In this document: in pieces, positions 18,177-26,644 of the stretch | How positions within the stretch are numbered: position 1 is the first letter of the stretch | Layout: every line of letters begins with the position of its first letter | DNA from: UBA6164 sp964527325 | GTDB taxonomy: Bacteria > Patescibacteriota > Gracilibacteria > BD1-5 > UBA6164 | Direction: 5' to 3' | Length of the DNA: 26,644 nucleotides | NCBI GenBank assembly: GCA_964527325.1 | Contig: CAZGNU010000019.1 | Span: 1 to 26,644 of the forward strand | The notes under the pieces: model-generated | What the model saw: the letters and a program-made list of their open reading frames with translations, nothing else | Told to the model about the DNA's origin: nothing | Database searches by the model: none | Program-made: the position numbers and the translations under genes

Positions 18177-19400
18177 ATGAAAGAAACTATTGTAAAAAGA
18201 AATAAATATTTAAAACATATTAAAAAATTTATAAATAAGGATATTGTAAAGGTAATCATAGGACAAAGAAGAGTTTGAAAAAGTTATATTTTGAAACAAA
18301 TTATTGATATATTACAGACAGATTATAAAATCAAAAAATCAGAAATAATATATATAAATAAAGAGTTATACTGTTGGGAAAACATTAAAACATATTCTGA
18401 TTTGTATGAGATAGTAAAAAATTATAAATACATACTTATAGATGAAATTCAAGATATAAAAGATTGGGAAAAGGCAATAAGAAGCTTACAGGCTTCAAAA
18501 AAATATGATATATATATTACATGATCAAATTCAAATTTATTATCTTCAGAATTATCTAGTTTTTTAAGTTGAAGATTTATTTCTTTTGATATATATCCAC
18601 TTGATTTTAAAGAATTTTTAAAGTTTCATAATTTGAAGAAAAACAAAAAAAGTTTTTATAAATATATAAAATATTGATGATTACCTTATTTAATAAATTT
18701 AGAATTATCAGATGAGGTTGTAAATTTGTATTTAAAGGATGTTTTAAATACGATTGTTTTAAATGATGTTATTTCTAGGCATAATTTAAGAAATGTTTCT
18801 TTTTTTAAATCTTTAACTAGATATTTATCTAGAGAAGTTTGAAATATTTTTTCAGCAAAATCGATAAGTGATTATTTAAAATCTCAAAATCAAAAAATAT
18901 CACCAAATATTGTTTTAGATTATTTGCTTTTTTCAGTTCAAGCTTTGTTTTTAAATGAGGTTCATAGATATGATATTATATGAAAAAAAATATTTGAAGT
19001 AAAAAATAAATATTTTTTTACAGATATATGAATTAGAAATGCTTTAGTTTGATGATTTAGGCAATTAGATATTTCTTGAATTTTGGAAAATATTGTATAT
19101 ATCAATCTTGTTTCTAATAATTGGGATGTAAATATATGAGAGGTCAATTGAAAAGAAATAGATTTTATATGTAAAAAGGATGGTAATGTGATGTATGTAC
19201 AGGTTTCTTATGTTTTAGAAACACAAGACACTATAGATAGAGAATTTTGAGTGTATGATAATATAAAAGATAATTGGGATAAATATGTGATAACTCTTGA
19301 TGAAAAAGCATGATGAGCAAAAGATTGAATCAAGCACATGTCCATTATTGATTTTATTTATAATTTACAAAAAGGTCTGTGTTCAACAAAAAACTCTTAG
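18177..19400 (+). CDS. AAA_14/DUF4143 ATPase
   Basis: 407 residues, usual length for this family. Walker A IIGQRRVGKSYILKQI (Lys35, the Gly before it TGA), Walker B YILIDEIQDIKDWEKAI (Asp89, Glu90), sensor ITGSNSNLLSSELSSFLSGR, then the DUF4143 C-terminal half with FTDIGIRNAL, LENIVYINLV, VNGKEIDFICKKDG and YVQVSYVLE. The C-terminal part has a nuclease-like E-x-D-F-x-x-K arrangement often seen in DUF4143. These ATPases are common in anaerobes and CPR; their function is unknown. The gene appears monocistronic, with its own palindrome upstream and terminator at its stop. Confidence 0.9.
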
Positions 19401-19420
19401 ATTTATTTCTAAGAGTTTTT
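19389..19420. terminator. Bidirectional terminator overlapping the ATPase stop codon
   Basis: AAAAACTCTTAG pairs exactly with CTAAGAGTTTTT around an 8-base loop. The stop codon TAG is the end of the left arm. It also serves the convergent gene ending at 19424. Confidence 0.85.
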
Positions 19421-19423
19421 ATC

Positions 19424-19930
19424 TTACATTTTTTCAATTATTTTATTAAGAAAATCTGTTATTTCTTGCATTCTCCTATTTACATATTTATCATCATCTT
19501 CATTTAATATATTTTTTATAGATTCTTGAGTTAAGAAGTTTGTATCAAAAAATTCTAATGGTCTATTATCTATATAAATATCTAATTTATCTATACCAGG
19601 TTTCCATAATTTTGTATAAAATTTTTCTCATTTTTTAAAACTAAATCATTCTTTTTTATAAATAGATAAAATTGTATCTAATAATTTTAACATTTTAATT
19701 AATTCAGGACCATCTAACATGATATCTAAAGTTTCTCACATAATTGTCACTTTATAGTCAATAGTTATTTCACCTGTTTTTTCGTTAGTATTTTTTTCAG
19801 TTGTATAACCTGTCCGATACATTTCATCTAGATCAAATTTTTTACCAAGAATACTAATTTTAGAATCTATATTAGCATTATTTTCTGGTATTCATTCTTT
19901 ATTTATTTCTATTTTAGGATTATTTTCCAT
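19424..19930 (-). CDS. Hypothetical cytoplasmic protein
   Basis: 168 residues, no signal peptide or membrane helix, and no family I recognise. It is acidic and lysine-rich, with predicted strands ISILGKKFDLD and ITIDYKVTIMGETLDIML, a helix ELIKMLKLLDTILSIYKK, and an aromatic stretch KFYTKLWKPGIDKLDIYIDNRP. Five glycines, three of them TGA. One CGG codon at 19814-19816 follows Met-Tyr. It is transcribed toward the AAA ATPase gene and away from dnaE, with which it shares a 131-base divergent promoter region that includes the inverted pair ATACCA/TGGTAT. Start: the first ATG; no Shine-Dalgarno sequence. Confidence 0.8.
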
Positions 19931-20061
19931 AATTTTTATATTAATATTAAATTATAACTAAATCATACCACAAAAATTTTTATAAATCAAAAACTGGTAT
20001 TTCTAAAAAAAATAAATACAATAAATAAAACAATTTTAGAAAAATTAAAATATATTAAACA

Positions 20062-23000
20062 ATGTTTATTCATTTACACAATCATAGTAATTATTCGATT
20101 TTAGAAGGGTTACCAAAGCCAAAAGATTATGTTGCGAAGGCTGTGGAGTTGGGGATGAGTGCGGTAGCTATAACTGATACATCAAATTTACATGGGTGTC
20201 ATGAGTTGTATAAGGAGGCAAAAGCTGTTGGAATTATGCCGATTTTGTGAACTGAAATTTATGTTACTTCAGTGTTAGATCAAAATATTAATCATAAACT
20301 TGTACTACTTGCAAAAAACTTGAAATGATATCAAAATATTATTGCTCTTGTAACTAAGGCAGGGCTAGAAAACCCATGAAATACACCAAAAATAGAGTTT
20401 GATGATTTAAAAGAGAATTGTGATGACGTTGTGTGTCTATCAGGACCAATTTCATGAGAAATACCATATTTTATATTGTCTGGAAAATCTGATGAAGAAA
20501 TAATTTCTAGAATAAAAGAGTACCAAGAAATATTTTGAGAAGAAAATTATTACTTGGAACTTATGTACCATGATGATATTCCTAAACAAAAATTAGTTAC
20601 TGATAAATTGATTGATATTTATAATAATTACGATATTCCAGTTGTAGCAACAAACAGCTGTTACTATATAAATGAAGAAGATAAAAAAACTCAAGACGTT
20701 ATCAAGGCTCTTGGAACATGACATGAACTTGAAAATCCAGATAGACCAACGATGATTAATGGGAATTATTCATTCAAAAGTAGTGAAAACATGGAATCAA
20801 TGTTTGGTTTTATTCCTGATGCTATAAAAAATACAGAAAAAATAGCAAAAATGGTGGATATTGAGATTGAAACAGGTTGAGTTTTAATTCCAGAATTTGA
20901 ATTACCAGAAGAAAAAGAAAAAAAATATAAAAAAGTAAAAGAAAAAGAAAAAAAATTAAAATGAATTAAAAAATTAACTAGTGATGAATGGTATTTAAGA
21001 TATTTATCTTTTAAATGACTAAATTGGAGATATGACCACCAGATAACTGAAGAAAAAATTCACAAATTAGTACAAAAAAAAGATAAACCGTGATTAGAAA
21101 AAAAATTAACAGATACTACTCCTGAAGAATTAAAAGAACTTTCACTTACTTTTTATAGTGATGAGAAAAAAGAATTTTTATCATGATTAGATCAGGAATT
21201 ACAAGACAAAATTGAAAGACTAGAGTATGAACTTGTTGTAGTACATGAAATGTGATTTGATGCATACTTTTTAATAGTATCTGACTATATAAATTGGTCT
21301 AGAGATAACGATATTCCAGTATGACCATGAAGATGATCAGCGGCTTGAAGTTTAATGGCATATTTGACTTGAATTACTGATATTGATCCTCTTATTTATG
21401 GATTACTTTTTGAGAGATTTTTGAATCCAGCCAGAGTATCGATGCCTGATATCGATACAGATTTTGCAGATACAGAAAGAGATAGAGTTGTAGAATACTG
21501 TAGAAATAAATACTGAGCTGATAAGGTAGCACAAATTTGTACATTTGGTACTTTTGCAGCCCGTGCAGCAGTTAAAGATGTATGAAGAGTTTATGGAATA
21601 CCTTTTGCTGAGATGAATCAGTTGGTAAAATTAATACCAGAAAAACCAGGTACTAAATTAGCAGGAGCATTAGAAGATTCTCCTGAATTTAATGATGCCT
21701 ATAATGAAAACCATAAATACAAAGAAATAATTGATAATGCTTTAAAAATAGAATGAAATGTTAGACAATTATGAGTACATGCTTGTGCAGTAATAATTGC
21801 TCCTCAACCTATGACAAACTTTACGGCTTTACAAAACCCACCAAAAGATGCAGAAAGTATAGTTACTCAGTATTCAGCTTACCCACTTGAAGATCTAGGG
21901 CTTTTAAAAATGGATTTCTTGTGACTTAGAAATCTTACAATTATTAAAAGAGCTCAAAAAATTATTAAAGCAAATAAATGAGATGAATTTGATGTGCTAA
22001 ATTTGAATATGGAAGATAAAAAAGTATTTGAAATATTTTGAAATGGAGATACTACATGAGTGTTCCAATTTGAATCTGATTGAATGAGAAAATATTTGCG
22101 TGACCTAGCTCCAGATTGTTTTGAAGATCTTATAGCAATGGTGTCTTTGTATAGACCATGACCGCTAGCCTATATCCCAACATTTATTGATGTAAAATAT
22201 GGAAGAAAAGAACTAAAATATTTAACAAACGATTTAAAAAATATATTAGAAAAAGCCTGATATTCTAAAGAAGAAATAGCTGAAGAAAAAAGAAAGCTTG
22301 ATGAAGATCTTGCTCCTATACTGGACGTTAGTTATTGAATAGCTGTATATCAAGAGCAACTGATGTTTATCGTTCAATATATGGCAGGTTTTTCACTGTG
22401 AGAAGCAGATCTTCTTAGAAGATGAGTTTGAAAGAAAAAAATAAAAGTAGTTGAAGCATTAAAAAAAGAATTTATAGAAAAATGAGCAAAATTCAAATGA
22501 TATAAACCAGAAACGACAAACTATATTTATACAGAGATGATAATGCCTGCAGCAAACTATTCATTTAATAAATCTCATGCAGCATGTTATGCTTATATTG
22601 CTTATCAAACAGCATATTTAAAAGCTTATTATAGGACAGAATTTTTAACTGCTGTAATGGTTTCAGATGAGGAAAACATGGATAGGATAGTTATGGAAGT
22701 ATGAGAGTGTGAATTCAAGGGAATATCTGTATTGCCTCCATCTGTTCAGGAATCTTTAAAGCATTTTACGTATATTGATGATCAAAATATTAGATTTTGA
22801 TTAAAAGCAATTAAATGAATCGGGGATTGACCAATTGAAAGAATTATAGAAGCAAGAAAAGAAGTATGATGAAAATTTGAGTCTTTAGAACAATTTATAG
22901 AAATTTGTGGAAAAGAAGTAATAAATAAAAAATCACTAGAAGCGCTAATTAAATCATGAGCTATGGATGATTTATGAAAAAGAAAACAGATGTATTCTAG

Positions 23001-24036
23001 TATTTTAGAAATGATTAGGTTTTGTAGAAAAGATGAAAAAAAGAAACAAACTAGTCAAATAGGTTTATTTGATAATAGTAACGAATTTGAAGACAAATTA
23101 GAATTAGAAGATGTAGGAGATTTTTTATTTGAAGAAGCTCTTAGGTGAGAAAAAGAAATGATATGATTTTCAGTTTCAGGTCATGCTCTTGATTGATTAC
23201 AAAGGTATTGTATGAGAAGAAGCAATAATATAAAAAAGCTCAAAATGTCTATGGAAGAGCTTTTAGAATTAGATAAAAAAGAAAATCCAGAGAAGTATGA
23301 GACCTTACCTCAACCCTCTCCTCAATGAGAGGGAGTAGAAGGAAAAAATAATAAAAAAACAAAAAAACAAGAAAGAAAAAAAGATGAAGTGGTTCAAGCT
23401 GTTTGAGTAGTAATTAATGTTAGAAAGATTGTTACAAAAACAGGAAAACCTATGATGTTTTTAAAATGTGAATGATTTGATTATGATTTTGAAGTAGTTA
23501 TTTTTCCGAAAGACGTGGATAAATTCAAAGATAAACTAGAGGAGGATAAAATAGTTATAGTCAACTGAAATCTTTGAATAAATTTTGAATACTGAAGAAA
23601 GTCAGTTCAAGCCCGTGATATTAAAGTCGCAACAATTTCTATGGTTAGAGAACAAGCTAAAGATCTAGGGTTATTTAATAATACAAAAAGATTTGTAAAT
23701 ATAAGTTTGAATGAAACAGAAGAAACTGAAAAAGAAGAAAATTGTGATAGTTTATGTGAAAAAAAATTAGAAAATTTTGATGAAAAACTTGAAGAAAAAA
23801 TTCACGAAAATCAGGCAGTGAAAAACGAACAAATCTCAGAAGAAAAATATGTTATAAGTATTCCCAAAAATGCAGTTAAGCAAGATTTACATGATCTAAA
23901 ATCACACCTGCAAACTTTAGAAACTTGAAAAATTAATATATTTATTAATTTAAATTGACAAGAAATAGATACGAAAATTAGTTTATCAAATTTAGATAAA
24001 TTAAAAAAATGGATAAATAACAAGAGGAATACTTAA
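20062..24036 (+). CDS. dnaE: DNA polymerase III alpha subunit
   Basis: 1324 residues. Order: PHP domain (FIHLHNHSNYSILEG at the start); a charged insert of about 60 residues (about 330-393); the polymerase core with the VGPGRGSAAGS loop (residues 420-430, with Gly421, 423, 425 and 429 all TGA); catalytic PDIDTDF (Asp463, Asp465) and KMDFLG (Asp618); fingers (PGPLAYIPTF, YQEQLMFIVQYMAGFSLGEAD, SFNKSHAACYA); helix-hairpin-helix region (LKAIKGIGDGPIERI); OB fold (about 1115-1190); then an acidic linker and a C-terminal domain. This is the replicative polymerase. Bases 23305-23342, before the OB fold, are a palindromic repeat translated as part of the linker (LPQPSPQGEGVEG). No CGG or CGA codon occurs. 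Confidence 0.96.
23305..23342 (+). repeat. REP-like palindrome translated inside dnaE
   Basis: CCTCAACCCTCTCCTCAATG continues into AGAGGGAGTAGAAGG. The stem CCCTCTC/GAGAGGG has a short loop. It reads in frame as PQPSPQGEGVEG, with the first Gly of GEG encoded by TGA, in a lysine-rich linker where extra residues are tolerable. It belongs to the same general class of C-rich palindromes as the intergenic elements, closest to the hairpin after tuf. Confidence 0.7.
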
Positions 24037-24097
24037 AATAAATATATTAAGCACAATATAATATAAAAGTAAATTCAAAAAAACTTGATTTTTAAAA

Positions 24098-24165
24098 TAT
24101 CCATGATAGAGTGTATTTCCGTAAGGAGTGTTAAAAATTATTATTTAGCTACACTATTATGGATA
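24098..24165 (+). ncRNA. Long hairpin covering a start codon, candidate cis-regulatory RNA
   Basis: The left arm TATCCATGATAGAGTGTA (24098-24115) pairs with TACACTATTATGGATA (24150-24165), one G-U pair and a two-base bulge, burying the ATG at 24159-24161. The 34-base loop holds a small hairpin, TTTCC-GTAA-GGAGT, with a GNRA-type tetraloop. It also contains the only AAGGAG near a gene start in this window, at 24123-24128. Function is inferred from structure only; termination of dnaE is an alternative, but no T run follows. Confidence 0.5.
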
Positions 24166-24509
24166 CATTTAATACATGCTTTAAAGTTGAAAAATGTGAA
24201 GAAGAAAATAAACTTATTGATGAAATATTGATGCTGACCTGATTTAATAAAAGGGATTTGGAAGATGTTGATATGTATAAAAAGGAAAAACAAATGAGAT
24301 GATTTTGATTTGTATCACTATGATTATTATTATCATTTTCAGAAAAATTCGATAGTGATAAATTAGTTGATTGTTTTTACTTGTGATGTGCAAATGAAGA
24401 ATGTTTAGAACTTTTAAATAAATTTAAAGAACATATAATACAAAGAAATACTCCATCAATTAAACTTATGGATAATATATCAAATAATGTTTCAGAACTT
24501 ATACATTAA
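24159..24509 (+). CDS. Hypothetical cysteine-containing protein
   Basis: 116 residues, not recognised. The N-terminal half is charged (CFKVEKCEEENKLIDEILML, then KRDLEDVDMYKKEK). A short hydrophobic stretch RGFGFVSLGLLLSFSEKFD could be a buried helix or, less likely, a membrane segment. Next comes CFYLGCANEECLELLNKFKEHI. Five cysteines (two near the start, three in the second half) might bind metal, though their spacing fits no finger I know. The ATG lies within the right arm of a long hairpin. The gene lies between dnaE and a convergent MFS gene and ends at a terminator. All glycines except none are GGN: every Gly seen is TGA. Confidence 0.7.
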
Positions 24510-24537
24510 AAAAAGAGATTTTAAAATCTCTTTTTTT
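24508..24537. terminator. Bidirectional terminator between convergent genes
   Basis: AAAAAAAGAGATTTT is followed directly by AAAATCTCTTTTTTT, a perfect palindrome with A/T runs on both sides. It overlaps the stop of the hypothetical gene and the last codons plus stop of the MFS gene on the other strand (24521-24523). Confidence 0.88.
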
Positions 24538-25744
24538 TGATGAAAGCAAAATAATATGAAATTGAAAGAAATATAAATAATATAATTCATAAATAATGAT
24601 AATTTAATTTGTATCAATAAATTGAAATATAATATCATATTATAAAAGTTGCAGCTCCTCAAAAAACAGAATTAAGCATTGATGACATTGAAAGGAAAGT
24701 AGCCTTATATCTTTTATCTTTTATATAGTCTTTGAATAGATAAGATCTAACAAGAGATCATCTTCACCATTTATATCATATTACAAGAGAAATAATAAAT
24801 CATACTAGATATGGATTATTAAAGAATGCAATAGCTAAAAAATAAAAAGAAAATAAAAATATTTCCATAAAAAAATGTTGTTTCATAGTTACATGTTTTT
24901 CTACTTTATGAATAGTATGTCAAACTATAAACCGTACTACTCTTGAAAATCACATAACAGCTCATAGTAATATTACAGGATATCATAACTCCTCAAGGTA
25001 TGGAGTTCTAAATGGAGATGATCATAAAAGTGCTCATGAAATAAGTCATAAAAATATTGAAAGATTTAATAATCAACTAACTTTTGCTTCTTTAAATAAT
25101 TCTAAAATTGATTTTTTAGGTTTATCTTTATGATGGTGTTTTATTTCAGGATCAGGAATAGACAATAAAACAAATATTCATAAAATATCTACAATTAACC
25201 ATATAACAAAAGGAGTTATAATATGATACCATACAGTAAATGGCAATAAAAATATAATTATTACACTAGCCAAGGAAGTATTTGCTCACAGTTTTCATTC
25301 ATATTTAGTGAAACTTTTTTCTTTTCATGCTTCTTCTAAAATATCATGATAAAAAGCAGATCTAGTTCATGAAAAAAAAGCAAATCATATAGTTTGGAAT
25401 ACAGCAGCAACAACAAATATATAAAAATTATATGGTGAAACTAAATAGTATCATAAAATATAACAAAATATTGATAATGCTTGAGCAATTTTTGACATAA
25501 CTAGTGTTTTTTTGTGTCAAAGAAGATCTGATATATATCAACTAGGTACTTCAAATAATAAAGTTGCAATAAATCAAATTCATGAAAATATTCAGATTTG
25601 ATTTGCTGTAGTATTTGGTAGAGTTAAAAAGAATATTGATAATATTGGAATAAAATTTCTTCTTGTAGAAACAGAAAAAAGCAAAAACTTCAAATTTGTT
25701 AATTTAAAGTTTTTACTTTTTAATTTTTGTAAATTTTTTTTCAT
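24521..25744 (-). CDS. MFS transporter
   Basis: 407 residues with about twelve membrane helices. The first helix pair leads into the major facilitator motif A loop, FEVPSGYISDLLGHKKTLVM, and the TRSAFYHDILEEAGKEKSFTKYEG segment follows helix 4, a pattern found in sugar/drug:H+ antiporter-like CPR proteins. The central loop (PDPEIKHHHKDKPKKSILEL) separates the two six-helix halves. Glycines are mostly TGA. CGG at 24932-24934 (residue 271, SRVV-x-FIVG) is in or near a helix and could be Trp. Substrate unknown. The start ATG is preceded by CATTATT, with no Shine-Dalgarno sequence; typA lies upstream on the same strand. Confidence 0.85.
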
Positions 25745-25761
25745 AATAATGTACTTATATA

Positions 25762-25863
25762 CGAACCCATCCCCCTCGCGGGTACTTCCCTTGGAAAGGG
25801 AAGAAATTTAATTTTTCCCCTTTCCAAGGGGAATACCTGAAACGCAGTGGAAGGGAAGGGGTT
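25762..25863. repeat. REP/BIME-like palindromic repeat (copy 2)
   Basis: This is the inverted homologue of the 1631-1727 element. Outer arms begin CGAACCCATCCCCCTCG and end GGAAGGGAAGGGGTT; inner hairpins are TTCCCTTGGAAAGGGAA and CCCCTTTCCAAGGGG, separated by AATTTAATTT. It lies between typA and the MFS gene, both leftward, so it is at the 3' end of typA. Confidence 0.8.
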
Positions 25864-25886
25864 AAAAATAACAGAAAGTAATTTTT

Positions 25887-26644
25887 TTAACCTCTTTTAT
25901 TCCTCTTTCTCTCAGTCTCAGTCAAAAATTTCTTTCTTAATCTAATGTTTTCTGGAGTTATTTCAACATATTCATCTTCTGAAATATAATCAATAGCTTC
26001 TTCAAGAGTCATGATTTTTGGTGGAGTAAGCTTAAGTGCTTCATCTGTACCAGATGCTCTTACATTTGTTAACTTTTTATTTTTAGTAGAATTAACTGTT
26101 AGGTCTTGATCTTTAGCTGATTCTCAGATAATCATTCATTCATATATTTCAGTAGCAGGTTTAACAAAAATTGTACCTCTATCTTGTAAATTAAATAGAG
26201 AGTATGCCATAGTTTTACCATTTTCCATAGAAATCATTGATCAAACAGCTCTTTTTTCTATTGGTCCCTTGTATTCTTCAAATTTATCAAAAGAGCTAGA
26301 TAATAATCCTTCTCATTTTGTCATAGTCGTAAATTCTGATTTGAATCCTAGTAATCATCTAGTAGGTACACTAAATTCTAGATTTACTACTCAGTTTTCT
26401 TCATTCATATTACCCATTATACCTTTTCTTTTTCATAGTTCTGCAATTACAGCTCATTCATTTCAAGCAGGAACAGAAATTCATACATTTTCAATTGGTT
26501 CCATTTTTTTACCATTTTCTTCATGCATTATTACAACAGGAGCTCATACTTGTAATTCAAAACCTTCTCTTCTCATAGTTTCAATTAAAACTGAAAGATG
26601 AAGCTCTCATCTACCTGCAACTTCATAATTATCTCACGTGTCAA
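25887..26644 (-). CDS. typA: Ribosome-associated GTPase TypA/BipA, C-terminal part
   Basis: The last 251 complete codons of an approximately 600-residue protein; the GTPase and domain II lie beyond the window. Diagnostic segments are [28 protein letters not shown] (domain III into V), GVISVPAGNEG-like and KGIMGNMNEENGVVNLEFSVPTRGLLGFKSEF, and the C-terminal NVRASGTDEALKLTPPKIMTLEEAIDYISEDEYVEITPENIRLRKK. TypA binds the 70S ribosome and helps assembly and stress responses. The Gly of GRGELH is TGA. It ends with basic residues just past the family's usual end and is followed by REP-like copy 2. Confidence 0.95.

Noticed and set aside
20062..24036. Mycoplasma-type code (TGA as Trp)
   Set aside because: TGA sits at invariant glycines of GPGRGSAAGS and in P-loops, and TGG serves Trp.
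26269..26601. 110-residue + strand frame at the right end
   Set aside because: Antisense of typA.

Overview
The window comes from a very AT-rich bacterium that reads UGA as glycine (translation table 25). This is the code of the candidate phyla Absconditabacteria (SR1) and Gracilibacteria (BD1-5) within the Patescibacteria/CPR. The assignment is read directly from invariant glycines: four of the glycines in the DnaE loop GPGRGSAAGS, two EF-Tu glycines, the Walker A glycines of two ATPases and the GRGELHLS motif of TypA are all TGA, while TGG is used separately for tryptophan. Under the standard code nearly every gene here looks broken; under table 25 about 27 intact genes tile both strands. 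Rare CGG codons fall in places where Trp is at least as plausible as Arg, which would fit Absconditabacterales, but this is not proven.

Layout. 1-3164 (+): translation genes: 5'-truncated tuf, rpsJ, rpmB, tRNA-Leu(UAA), rpsP, khpA, then a small two-helix pilin-like membrane protein. 3301-3705 (-): FtsB/DivIC-like protein. 3774-7083 (+): FecR-domain protein plus CHASE2-adenylate cyclase, a two-gene signalling operon. 7145-7317 (+): tRNA-Glu and initiator tRNA-Met. 7370-12543 (-): a 5.2 kb locus with a VirD4/TraG-like ATPase followed by three VirB2/TrbC-like membrane proteins, two of which are internal triplications of the pilin-like unit. 12675-13806 (+): toxin-antitoxin island (BrnT-like, BrnA-like, MazF-like). 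13935-18094 (+): lysS, Nudix hydrolase, EamA-like transporter, DUF559 endonuclease-like protein and HAD phosphatase, with copies of a C-rich palindromic repeat interspersed. 18177-19400 (+): AAA/DUF4143 ATPase. 19424-19930 (-): unknown gene. 20062-24036 (+): dnaE. 24159-24509 (+): unknown gene behind a strong RNA hairpin. 24521-25744 (-): MFS transporter. 25887-26644 (-): typA, its N-terminal half lying beyond the window.

No gap exceeds 300 bases. Most gaps hold hairpins: bidirectional terminators between convergent genes, or REP/BIME-like palindromes built from two inner hairpins enclosed by pairing outer arms. None of the start codons is preceded by a convincing Shine-Dalgarno sequence. No insertion sequence, CRISPR array, rRNA or replication origin was seen.

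The most notable items are the repeat-bounded DUF559 gene with its REP-like family (one related palindrome is translated inside dnaE), the pilin-unit-rich secretion or conjugation-like locus, the possible second codon reassignment (CGG), and the structured element covering the start codon at 24159.
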